From NCBI RefSeq assembly GCF_003858395.1, contig NZ_QWEV01000005.1:3348001-3412000 (forward strand): 64,000 nt of DNA. Reading direction: 5' to 3'. Both the position numbers and the translations under genes were made by a program. The stretch comes from Acidipila sp. EB88. GTDB taxonomy: Bacteria; Acidobacteriota; Terriglobia; Terriglobales; Acidobacteriaceae. A model generated the notes under the pieces. It searched no databases, was not told the origin of the DNA, and saw only the letters and a program-made list of their open reading frames with translations. Positions 35,999-43,796 of this stretch are shown here, in pieces. Numbering within the stretch: position 1 is the stretch's first letter; each line of letters begins with the position of its first letter.

Positions 35999-36991
35999 AT
36001 GAACTTGCTTGCCCTGTTTCAAGCGTTAGAATCGCCTGATGAACCGGGCCTGCCGATCGCCACTTTCTCGGTCGCGCCCGTTGAGGGTTTCACTTCGTTC
36101 ATGGTCGGAAAAGATGGCAGGGGCCGCGGTGCGTTGCTCGTTGCCGGCGCCCACAAGGTCAATCTCCCTGCCATCAAGCTTCAAGCAGTGGAGGCTTATT
36201 TCGGCTTGCGCTGTTCATTACAGACTTCCGGTCAAGAGCCCACGTCCACGCGACTTAGCATCATTCAATGTCCCGTCTCCGACGACGAAACGATTCGATT
36301 CTTCTTCTCGATTTGCGCGACGCTCGTGAGCTTGCTAGGTGACAATCCGACGTCAGATGATCTCTGGGCATCGGTCAACCGCATTGCCTCTTTGTTCCAG
36401 AAGCTGCTGAGGGCCCCCAAGCGCTCTCTAGATGGTCTCTTCGGGGAGATCTTTATTATCTGGCAGAGCGTCAATCCGTTGTCGGCGATCCGTTTGTGGA
36501 GATTGACAGAGGAGGCCAGGTTCGACTTCGTAGGGGAGAGGCTTCGGCTGGATGTCAAAACAACATCCAGTCACCACCGAAGTCATGTTCTCTCTTTTGA
36601 GCAGACCAATCCTCCCGCTGACACCATTGGGATCTTTGCGTCGCTTTTTGTCGAACAAGTAAATAGCGGCACTTCTCTGGGGGATTTAATCGAGGATTTG
36701 GAGGAACGATTGTCCTCCGAGCCGGAACAGATCTTCAGGCTACAGGAGCAACTCGCGGCGACCCTCGGTGCCACCCTGCACACTGCTTTAGCTGCCAAGT
36801 TCGATGTGCAGTTGACAACCGATAGCTTGCGGTTTTTTAAAGCAGTTGACGTTCCTGCCATTCGTGGTGAGTCACCGATGGGAGTAAGTGACATTCACTT
36901 TAGGAGTGATTTCACACAAGCCTTGACTTCTGAACTCAATGTTTTAATACAAGAGGCTCCAGAACTCGCGGCGTTCTCGGCACGGTATTGA
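35999..36991 (+). CDS. DUF4420 PD-(D/E)XK nuclease
   Basis: A 330-residue protein starting one base after the Z1 stop codon. It has the DUF4420-type restriction-endonuclease fold: a helix with Glu150 in GLFGEIFIIW, then Asp176 in RFDFVGERL and the catalytic Asp185-Val-Lys187 in RLDVKTTSS, together a PD-(D/E)XK site. This is the expected DNA-cutting subunit of the four-gene system. The flanking regions (N-terminal beta-rich ~1-100 and C-terminal ~215-330) are typical of the family in size. It ends 43 bp from the convergent gene on the other strand. Confidence 0.85.
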   Translation: MNLLALFQALESPDEPGLPIATFSVAPVEGFTSFMVGKDGRGRGALLVAGAHKVNLPAIKLQAVEAYFGLRCSLQTSGQEPTSTRLSIIQCPVSDDETIRFFFSICATLVSLLGDNPTSDDLWASVNRIASLFQKLLRAPKRSLDGLFGEIFIIWQSVNPLSAIRLWRLTEEARFDFVGERLRLDVKTTSSHHRSHVLSFEQTNPPADTIGIFASLFVEQVNSGTSLGDLIEDLEERLSSEPEQIFRLQEQLAATLGATLHTALAAKFDVQLTTDSLRFFKAVDVPAIRGESPMGVSDIHFRSDFTQALTSELNVLIQEAPELAAFSARY

Positions 36992-37034
36992 TTCTTGGTT
37001 GAAGTCTACAAACTTCCATGGTGGAACCGTTTCT

Positions 37035-37898
37035 CTAGGCTCGGTGTTCCTCTGCCTGTTCAGATCGCCACTCCTCTAAAGCTTCACGGAGTTCAGCCTC
37101 CTGCACCCCGACCGATAAATGGTTGATCAGTCGGACTCGATCAAAGACTAGACCTTCCACCTCGCGATTGATGTCGTGCCATAGATCGTCTAAGATCACG
37201 CACGGCACTGCGAACGCGGGTACTGGATCGTTTGCCCAGTGGATGTATTGCCTCCACGAACTCATAGGCAACTCCCTTGTCTTCTTTCGCCAGTCATGGC
37301 CGGCTGCACACTGAGACAAGACGACTAGTTGTCCTGAGCGGCGGCCGTCGAAATCAGGCTCCGCAAACGGCTTCCAACATATGATGTCGACACCGCGGTC
37401 CTTGTACCGAGCAGATGGAGCTTCAGCAAACCGTTCCCGCAACAGATCAGCTACTTGTTTGACGCGTTCTGCAATCGCGGTCTCAACATCATCGAGAACT
37501 GGCCAGCCAAAGACAAAGAAAGGACCGCCAATATGCTGGCTGATTGCCTCTGCGGTCATTCGCTCGAAAAGCTTGGGCTTGCTGCCAGTCTGATTTGAGG
37601 CCCCATATAGAGAAAACAGCAGGCAAACTTCATACTCCAGTCGAGCGTCAGTGACGAGATCGTTTCGTGCGACAAGATCACCTTCAAATTCAAAGAACTT
37701 CAAGACATACATCTGGTGCCGCGCACGAAGATGCCTCCAGACATCCGATACGAAGGCCTCGCCTGGTTCAGTCCCGCTTGAATCTCGGACAATGGAGGTC
37801 ACTCTCGATCGTGAAAAAGAGGCCTCTCCGAGACTTAGCTCTAATTCGACCCAATCTGCCACCCGAGAAGAGTCATCTGCATCGTCCAATGACAGCAT
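37035..37898 (-). CDS. Putative nuclease-fold protein of no recognised family
   Basis: A 287-residue soluble protein, second gene of a tight pair with the ParB-like gene (three bases between stop and start). I do not recognise a named family. The centre carries DRGVDIICWKPF with Asp171, followed by GQLVVLSQCAAGHDWRKKT (Gln190, Gln196, Lys205-206). This spacing and the beta-hairpin look resemble PD-(D/E)XK or (Q)xK nuclease cores, with Glu112 in a preceding helix as a possible third ligand. The C-terminal ~70 residues (CVILDDLWHDINREV and FDRVRLINHL) may bind a partner. Function is inferred only from motif and context. Convergent with the DUF4420 gene. Confidence 0.6.
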   Translation of the reverse strand: MLSLDDADDSSRVADWVELELSLGEASFSRSRVTSIVRDSSGTEPGEAFVSDVWRHLRARHQMYVLKFFEFEGDLVARNDLVTDARLEYEVCLLFSLYGASNQTGSKPKLFERMTAEAISQHIGGPFFVFGWPVLDDVETAIAERVKQVADLLRERFAEAPSARYKDRGVDIICWKPFAEPDFDGRRSGQLVVLSQCAAGHDWRKKTRELPMSSWRQYIHWANDPVPAFAVPCVILDDLWHDINREVEGLVFDRVRLINHLSVGVQEAELREALEEWRSEQAEEHRA

Positions 37899-37901
37899 CG
37901 A

Positions 37902-39083
37902 TCACTCCTTCACCGTTTTGTAGACCTGGGACGCCGTTGCTGCGCACTTCTCCGCTTCCGCGATCACATCGGCTGTCTTGTGGCGATGCGCAACACCCAA
38001 AGCTTTTTCTAGCTTTGTGTTTGCAGTACCCAAAAGGCTCCGGATCATCGACTCTTCGCCATCCGTCAATTCATAAGCCTCACGGAGGTCACGGGTCTTC
38101 CTCAGGTATGCAATTGCGCTGGGACTGGCCACTACATGAGAGAGATAGTTGGTGATGTCACGAGATTCCTTAATAACCGGTAAGGTCTTAGATCCCTCAC
38201 CATAAATCCACGAAAGGAAATCCTGCAGGTTTGATAAATGAGTGTCGGGGATCGGGTGATCTAGTGGAACTTCGCTGAGAGGCAGAATCTTGCGATCGTC
38301 TGAGCGGGGAGTTGGCTTTGACCAACCGAGGAACAGCTTCACATTCCGTTGGCCTATGGCCAACAGCATGTACGAGAAATCTTCTTTAGCTCTAGATATG
38401 TCGAGGTCGAGTTCGAGCCGCGCCTGCTCAAGAACTTTATAAGAAATAGCGTTCTTTAGAACTCCTTGGGACCGGTCTCCCACCTCGCGCTCGATGTCCT
38501 CGATCGTATAGTCCTCGTCGAGCATCGCCGATATATATCGAGCCTTGGCGTAGCTATCCCACTTCTTATTGCCAGTGATGTGGCGAACACCAAGATAGGG
38601 AAGGACCTCTTTCCTAGTGGGATAGATGATCACCGGGAGTTCGTCGAGGTCTTCACGCACTTTCGCGCTGATCTCTGGCCAGGTACGAATCCGCAGTTTT
38701 TGCCTAGTGACCTGATCTCTCAGAATACGCGCCGTCGCCAGTCTCCTGTTTCCTTCAACAACAGTGAAACGGGTATTCGGATGTTGAATAAAGGCTATGT
38801 ATTCCTTGCTCGGGGGCTGTCCTGCTGAAGGCGCTAACCGTGCTAGATCACCTTGCGGGATCGCGACCAACGGTTCCTCGTCAAAGTAGCCATTCTGGCC
38901 CATCGGAGTTGCAATCTCATCGAGGTCGAAATGGCTGAAGAGGTGCTGAAGCAGAACATCCTCAGGCTTTCCCTGGACCTCTTCAGGGAGGCGTGGATTG
39001 TCGGGGTCGAGATGTAGATGACCAATCGGAACGTTCAGCAATGGCCGTTTTCGTCCCAATCCTGCGGCGGGGTGCTTAGACAT
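37902..39083 (-). CDS. ParB-domain protein of a defence-like pair
   Basis: About 393 residues from ATG 39083; an in-frame GTG at 39092 would add three residues. The N-terminal half is a ParB/Srx-type domain: VPIGHLHLDPDNPRLPE, then FTVVEGNRRLATARIL (~109-124) with the EGNRR motif that replaces GERR of chromosomal ParB. ParB folds are CTP-binding DNA clamps or, in sulfiredoxin-like branches, nucleases. A helical DNA-binding region (YTIEDIEREVGDRSQGVLKNAI) lies at ~195-220. No ParA is present, so it is unlikely to be a partition system. It forms an operon with the putative nuclease gene and has a 22-bp palindrome just upstream. Confidence 0.8.
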   Translation of the reverse strand: MSKHPAAGLGRKRPLLNVPIGHLHLDPDNPRLPEEVQGKPEDVLLQHLFSHFDLDEIATPMGQNGYFDEEPLVAIPQGDLARLAPSAGQPPSKEYIAFIQHPNTRFTVVEGNRRLATARILRDQVTRQKLRIRTWPEISAKVREDLDELPVIIYPTRKEVLPYLGVRHITGNKKWDSYAKARYISAMLDEDYTIEDIEREVGDRSQGVLKNAISYKVLEQARLELDLDISRAKEDFSYMLLAIGQRNVKLFLGWSKPTPRSDDRKILPLSEVPLDHPIPDTHLSNLQDFLSWIYGEGSKTLPVIKESRDITNYLSHVVASPSAIAYLRKTRDLREAYELTDGEESMIRSLLGTANTKLEKALGVAHRHKTADVIAEAEKCAATASQVYKTVKE

Positions 39084-39095
39084 TTGTCTCACTCA

Positions 39096-39117
39096 GCGAC
39101 AGCGATATCGCTGTCGC
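39096..39117 (-). promoter_or_regulatory. 22-bp perfect palindrome upstream of the ParB-domain gene
   Basis: GCGACAGCGAT followed at once by its exact reverse complement, centred between 39106 and 39107. It ends 4 bp from the upstream GTG and 13 bp from the preferred ATG of the ParB-domain gene. A symmetric site in the leader is a good candidate operator or parS-like loading site for the adjacent ParB-type protein. Confidence 0.6.
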
Positions 39118-39329
39118 GTGTCGTCCTCCACCATTGGTGGTATTCAGTTCTTATGATACCTGTTGCTCGCCACATTCGACGCGCCGTAGCCCCGTAGCGT
39201 AATGGTTCCAAGGGAACAGTGAAGAGGGATCGACTGAGGTATTGCAATTGGGTATACCGTATCGCCACGTTGCAGGACCCCACGGAAATACCGTGGCATA
39301 GGGTTATTTTCTGGTTTATGCTACAGGGA

Positions 39330-39953
39330 ATGCCGAAGGTAGTAAAGCCTATTGCGACACATCACCCGCCGAAGGGACAGACGGTGGGGTACGTGCGGGT
39401 GAGCAGCTTCGAACAGAACGAGAGTCGGCAGCTCGAAGGGCTGACACTGGATCGCGTGTTCCTGGATAAAGCCTCGGGCAAGAACATTCAACGCCCGCAA
39501 CTCGAAGCCCTGATGAAGTTCGTTCGGGAAGGCGACACAGTTGTTTGTCACTCGATGGATCGCCTCGGCCGCAATCTCGTGGATCTCCGAAAGACGGTTG
39601 GGGAGCTGACTTCGCGCAAGATCGGCGTCCGCTTCATTAAAGAGAACCTGACGCTGACCGGCGACGACTCGCCGATGGCAACGCTGCTCCTTAATATGAT
39701 GGGCTCGTTCGCGGAGTTCGAAGTGGCGTGGAGCCGGGAACGCCAGCGAGAGGGAATCGAGCTTGCAAAGCGGGATGGGGTCTACAAAGGCCGCAAGCGT
39801 CTGCTGACACCGGATCGGGCGGCTGAGCTGACCCGTCGCCTGGGCGAGGGAGAAAGCAAAGCCGCTCTGGCACGTGAGTTCAAATTAGATCGGACGACGG
39901 TTTACCGCTACATCGGACGGGCAAAGGCAAAAGCTGAAAGGGCGGGGAAGTGA
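39330..39953 (+). CDS. Serine recombinase (resolvase/invertase)
   Basis: A ~207-residue small serine recombinase. The catalytic domain (~22-150) opens with TVGYVRVSSFEQN holding the nucleophile serine, followed by FLDKASGKNIQRPQLEALM, HSMDRLGRNLVDLR and FAEFEVAWSRERQREGIE. A C-terminal Hin-type helix-turn-helix (ESKAALAREFKLDRTTVYRYI) follows. Length is that of transposon resolvases and invertases. Alternative starts at 39219 (GTG) and 39318 lie upstream in sequence rich in short inverted repeats (for example CCACGG/CCGTGG at 39279-39295 and GGTATACC), a possible crossover site. It is coupled to the next gene by a GTGA overlap. Confidence 0.85.
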   Translation: MPKVVKPIATHHPPKGQTVGYVRVSSFEQNESRQLEGLTLDRVFLDKASGKNIQRPQLEALMKFVREGDTVVCHSMDRLGRNLVDLRKTVGELTSRKIGVRFIKENLTLTGDDSPMATLLLNMMGSFAEFEVAWSRERQREGIELAKRDGVYKGRKRLLTPDRAAELTRRLGEGESKAALAREFKLDRTTVYRYIGRAKAKAERAGK

Positions 39954-40396
39954 CACGCCTCGTTCAAAGGGTGATGCATTGTCCGTGTGGGAATCCGAAG
40001 GTCCTGGCCTTGGGCCTGTGCTCAACCTGCTACACGCTGAAGCGGCAGGATGAGGAGTATTTTGGTGGGTTGCGTGAAGCTGTTTTAGAACGTGACGGCT
40101 ACCGATGCCGCGTGTGTGATGCCTCCGGTCGCGACAAGCGGTCGATCATCGTTCACCACCGGGTACCCGGCAAGTCGGTCATGAACCTGATGCTTTCTCT
40201 TTGCCCTGGCTGTCACGCCAAAATCCACCGCACAAAGGCGGTTCTTTCGGTTGTGCCGCCGCTCCTTCTGCAACTATGGCGTGAGCAGCATCCTGAAGGC
40301 CACGAACAAAAGCAGCTAGATTTTAGCTCGAAGAAGCCTGCGGAGAAGCTCGTCCCGCTCTTCAAAGACGAAACCTCTAGTGGCAGCCGGACCTAG
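39950..40396 (+). CDS. HNH endonuclease
   Basis: A 148-residue HNH nuclease overlapping the recombinase stop codon by 4 bp, so co-translated. Zinc-coordinating pairs CPCG/CSTC, CRVC and CPGC surround the catalytic motif: IIVHHRVPGK (first H), then LMLSLCPGCHAKIHR (final H). The N-terminal extra CxC...CxxC knuckle suggests two zinc sites. HNH proteins of this size act as homing-type or mobile-element nucleases, or in anti-phage loci. The same recombinase-HNH arrangement suggests a small mobile cassette next to the defence island. Confidence 0.85.
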   Translation: MTRLVQRVMHCPCGNPKVLALGLCSTCYTLKRQDEEYFGGLREAVLERDGYRCRVCDASGRDKRSIIVHHRVPGKSVMNLMLSLCPGCHAKIHRTKAVLSVVPPLLLQLWREQHPEGHEQKQLDFSSKKPAEKLVPLFKDETSSGSRT

Positions 40397-40466
40397 TGGT
40401 GGTTTCGTTAATCTTCCAGCTTCCCAAAACGGCGTTTTATGAGGACGTACCTGCTGACCCTTGTTC

Positions 40467-41657
40467 TTAGGAAGCTGTGCTTCCGACGGGGACGGCCTGC
40501 TTGAACTTGATGGACATGGTGTGCTTTGGAACGCCATTTGTGGCTGGCGGTCTCTTCAGAAAAGCACCGGCCTCAGAGTCCTGCTTCAAATAGAAGTCGA
40601 GAAAGGCTTTTGTGTAACGCATCATCCAGGCATACCCCTCAACCCCATCTTCGCGGTCATAGTCTGCGACCTGGAGATTGGAAAGTTCCTGCTCCCATAG
40701 CTCTGAGTTTCGATAAGCGATAGAGCAGAATTCTGGGTGGAAAAGTCCAAGCATGCGAACCGTGATTAAGTCGCCATGAGCCCATCGGTTGAGGACGTTC
40801 GGTCCCTGGGAATGGAACCGTTGATCAAGCCTGTCCTGAGCATCCAAGGATTGATCTCCCTCTTCAAAATAGAGGAACGGAATACGCATCTGATCCGGGT
40901 GAACAGTACCTGCGTCTTCGACCTAACCTGGGAAGTAGCGTTCGCTACCATCCAAAGACACTAGCGCTTTGATTCGAGGGTCTGCCGAAGCCGCAAAGAG
41001 ATTTGATAGCCCTCCCCAGCTGAAGCCTAAAGCAGCCACCTTCGTCATATCCGTATCCGGCAACGAGGCTGCATAGTTCACCAGAAATTCCACATCCTGA
41101 GCTTGGGCTTTCACTCCCGCCAAGTCAGGAGTGGACTCACTCGAATCCCTTCCCATACCGGGGCTCGCAAGAACGATGTAGCCATAACTCGCTAGGTATT
41201 CACAGAGGTCAGCGTTCTCCCAAGGTGTCGAGCTGAAACTTGGAGCATAAATCACTACCGGAAGCCGACCGCCTTCGGGCTGAGCATCACGTATGGCCGA
41301 GAGGCTCTGTTTTAGGGAGGACTGCAGCCAGGTCTTGAGCAACTCACCATCGCGTGTCTTCTGAGGCCTGCCGAAGCTCACCTCTGTAGACATCAGCTCA
41401 AGATAGTCGCCCATCGTCATCGCTGGCTGTTTGCTGGGCTTCGCAGGGTACCAAACCAGCGTCTGCAGTGGGCGAAATCCCGCCGTTGCGCGTGTGGAGC
41501 CGAAGCTGCGTTCACGATCATATTGCTCTACGATTCTCAAACCAACCGCGTGCGGCCCGGGCTTCACGTGGAAATCTACCTCATAAGCCTGGGCAAATGC
41601 ATGCTGCCCGATACCCGCGATCAAGCAAAACAACAAAGCCAGTTGGCGGAAAGACAT
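40467..41657 (-). pseudogene. Secreted alpha/beta hydrolase interrupted by one amber codon
   Basis: From ATG 41657 the frame gives a signal peptide (LALLFCLIAGIGQHAFAQA) and a dienelactone-hydrolase-like alpha/beta fold with nucleophile elbow GFSWGG and a preceding VVIYAPSFSSTPWENADL. It stops at TAG 40923-40925 after LDGSERYFPG. In the same frame, family-like sequence continues at once as VEDAGTVHPDQMRIPFLYFEEG down to 40467. One substitution (for instance TTG to TAG) is therefore enough to break a 397-codon gene. The acid and histidine of the triad lie partly beyond the stop, so the short product should be inactive unless readthrough occurs. Confidence 0.8.
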
Positions 41658-41809
41658 GGACTACTCCTCCGGAAGTCATTCCTACGGAGTACGTCATGAA
41701 TGCGGTATTTGTTCAAGCCGAATCGCGTTTGTCCCGACAAGTCGCATTATCGTCAGCTATGCCAACTTTCCGGAACGGCCTTTTACGGTACTTACCGGCT
41801 CGGTGCCTA

Positions 41810-42181
41810 TTAAGGCCGACGTGAATCGAACGCGTTTCGCGCGACCGTTATCTCTGTTCGATGATCTTCTGCCCAAGTCACTAGCGCTCGTATCGGCTTG
41901 ACGAGCGAAACCCCCAGACTCGTCAGCGCATATTCCACCTTCGGCGGAATCGTGGGATAGAGAGTCCGTGTCACTGCTCCATTACGCTCCAGGTCACGAA
42001 GCGTTTCCGTCAGCATGCGCTGGCTGATACTGCGCACAGCTCGCTTCAACTCTGAGAATCTCGAAGGGCTCTGTTTTGCAAGCTCCAAAATGACCAGCAC
42101 AGACCATTTATCTCCGACCTGGCTCAGGATGCCTCGAACAGGGCAAGGATGGTCTTCAGCGGTTTTGACGGTTACCTTCAT
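41810..42181 (-). CDS. HxlR-family transcriptional regulator
   Basis: A winged-helix regulator of 123 residues from ATG 42181 with CCAAGG upstream; an in-frame start at 42274 would overlap the divergent gene. Signature: CPVRGILSQVGDKWSVLVILEL, RFSELKRAVRSISQRMLTETLRDLERNG and VEYALTSLG (partly shown). HxlR proteins often repress a divergent oxidoreductase and are released by aldehydes or quinones. The dehydrogenase at 42265 is divergent with 83 bp between start codons, so it is the likely target. Confidence 0.9.
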   Translation of the reverse strand: MKVTVKTAEDHPCPVRGILSQVGDKWSVLVILELAKQSPSRFSELKRAVRSISQRMLTETLRDLERNGAVTRTLYPTIPPKVEYALTSLGVSLVKPIRALVTWAEDHRTEITVARNAFDSRRP

Positions 42182-42264
42182 GTGCCTTGGGCGGGAAAAA
42201 CTGCCGTCTTCCACAATAACTGATCTCTGCACATAATGAGACGAAGTTACGAAAAGGAACCGAC

Positions 42265-43185
42265 ATGAGAGCAATCACTTTGCATAGCTACGGAGGCCCA
42301 GGCGGCTTTCAATTTGAAGAACTGGATCAACCACAACCCCGCGCTGGCGAGGTTCTCATTCGCCTTTGCGCCTCCACAGTAGACCCCGGCAACGTGAAAC
42401 GTGCCATGGGTCAGATGCGGGCGTTCACGCCAGAACTTAAGTTCCCTTGGATTGCCGGGGCTTCCATATCCGGGCTCGTCGTCGAGGTTGGAGATGGCGT
42501 AAGGGATTTCAAAAGTGGCGATGAAGTCTTCGGCTACCGAGGACTCGGGGGCGCCTATGCTGAGTACGTCGCAGTGGAGGTAAATGCCATTGGACAGAAG
42601 CCTGCGAACCTCACCCATGCCGAAGCAGCAGCAATCGCAGTGTCAGGACAGACTGCAGCCCTAGCGATGGATGCGGCAGCCATTCAGGCGGGACAAACCA
42701 TACTCGTTCTCGGTGCGGCGGGATCGGTAGGAAGTGCCGCCGTTCAACTGGCAAAAGCACGCGGAGCAAATGTAATTGCGGTCTGCCGTAGCCGGAGCGT
42801 AGACCGCGTTCGCCGTCTGAACGCAGACACAGTGATTGATGGTGATGCTGTTTCATTCGAATCGGTGACACAGGGAGTCGATGCTGCCCTCGATACTCTC
42901 GGCGGCGAATTCGAAACGAGAACGATGTCTACCTTGAAACCGAATGGCACGCTCGTAGCACTCGTACATCCACCATCGCAGGAAAAAGCGCTGCAACGTG
43001 GAGTCCGCGCTGTTCTCGTGAGGACGGAAAGTCAGACCTCCAGTTTGATCTACCTTCGGGAGATGGCAGAGTCCGGCAAGATCAAACCGTACATCGGCCG
43101 AGCCTATACATTTTCGGAAGCAGCTCAAGGGTGGGAAGACTATGTTTCGAGACTCACCGATGGGAAGATCGTTATTGAATTTTGA
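42265..43185 (+). CDS. NADPH:quinone reductase-like MDR dehydrogenase
   Basis: A 306-residue medium-chain dehydrogenase/reductase of the zinc-free quinone oxidoreductase type. An N-terminal GroES-like domain has PRAGEVLIRLCASTVDPGN (shown in part). The NADPH-binding Rossmann motif is VLGAAGSVGSAAVQLAKARG, and the C-terminus TFSEAAQGWEDYVSRLTDGKIVI is typical. No structural zinc loop is present. It reduces quinones or enones with NADPH, probably for detoxification. It is divergent from and likely controlled by the HxlR gene at 41810. AAAAGGAACC lies just upstream of its ATG. Confidence 0.9.
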   Translation: MRAITLHSYGGPGGFQFEELDQPQPRAGEVLIRLCASTVDPGNVKRAMGQMRAFTPELKFPWIAGASISGLVVEVGDGVRDFKSGDEVFGYRGLGGAYAEYVAVEVNAIGQKPANLTHAEAAAIAVSGQTAALAMDAAAIQAGQTILVLGAAGSVGSAAVQLAKARGANVIAVCRSRSVDRVRRLNADTVIDGDAVSFESVTQGVDAALDTLGGEFETRTMSTLKPNGTLVALVHPPSQEKALQRGVRAVLVRTESQTSSLIYLREMAESGKIKPYIGRAYTFSEAAQGWEDYVSRLTDGKIVIEF

Positions 43186-43308
43186 CGTATTGCCCCACCG
43201 TCCTACGTCTCGTAAATAACGATGAGTCGGCATATCAAAAGCGAGTCTTAAGTGGTGAGGACGTTTCTCGGCACCGGTCTGGCCACGCCCTCGTGGGAAG
43301 CTTATAGA

Positions 43309-43330
43309 TATACTTGATATGCCAAGTATA
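43309..43330 (+). promoter_or_regulatory. Inverted repeat, candidate MarR operator
   Basis: TATACTTG and CAAGTATA form 8-bp arms around a 6-bp spacer, ten bases before the MarR start codon. MarR dimers bind sites of this size and symmetry and usually repress their own operon. Confidence 0.6.
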
Positions 43331-43340
43331 CAATGTCTGT

Positions 43341-43796
43341 ATGAAGATTCGCTGGGATCCGTCCTCATCTGTTGCATATCAGGTCAATCTGGCTTTCCGC
43401 CTGTTGGCGCAGAGAAACGAGGAGGGCTTGCGTCCGCTCCAGATTGGAGTGGCCTACATACCGGTACTCGCCGCTATCGCAAATCTAGGGCCTCGCACCC
43501 AAAAAGAACTTGCGGAGATCGCCCATGTCGATCAATCAACAATGACGCTACTCTTGGGCCGAATGGAAAAGGCGGGGTTTATCGTGCGCTCTCCCAGCCC
43601 GCGCGATGGACGAGCTGTAATCGTTGACCTCTCCGATGAGGGAAAGGCGCGTGTCCCCGAGAGCAAAGCCATTGTTCTGGGAACCGTCCAGCGCGCGTTG
43701 CGTGGCTTCAGCAGCATAGAAACCAATACCTTACGGACTTTGCTTCAGAGGTTCATCACCAATCTTGAAACGCAGGAGACCGAGGATGAAACCTAG
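43341..43796 (+). CDS. MarR-family transcriptional regulator
   Basis: A 151-residue winged-helix repressor from ATG 43341. It shows the family core QKELAEIAHVDQSTMTLLLGRMEKAGFI (start and end diagnostic) and the wing SPSPRDGRAVIVDLSDEGK. The stop overlaps the start of the flavin monooxygenase gene by 11 bp, so both are co-transcribed and presumably derepressed together by the monooxygenase substrate. An inverted repeat lies just upstream at 43309-43330. Confidence 0.92.
   Translation: MKIRWDPSSSVAYQVNLAFRLLAQRNEEGLRPLQIGVAYIPVLAAIANLGPRTQKELAEIAHVDQSTMTLLLGRMEKAGFIVRSPSPRDGRAVIVDLSDEGKARVPESKAIVLGTVQRALRGFSSIETNTLRTLLQRFITNLETQETEDET

Noticed and set aside
37902-39092. ParB-type gene as a plasmid or chromosome partition system
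   Set aside because: No ParA ATPase next to it, motif EGNRR instead of GERR, and pairing with a nuclease-like gene in a defence context.
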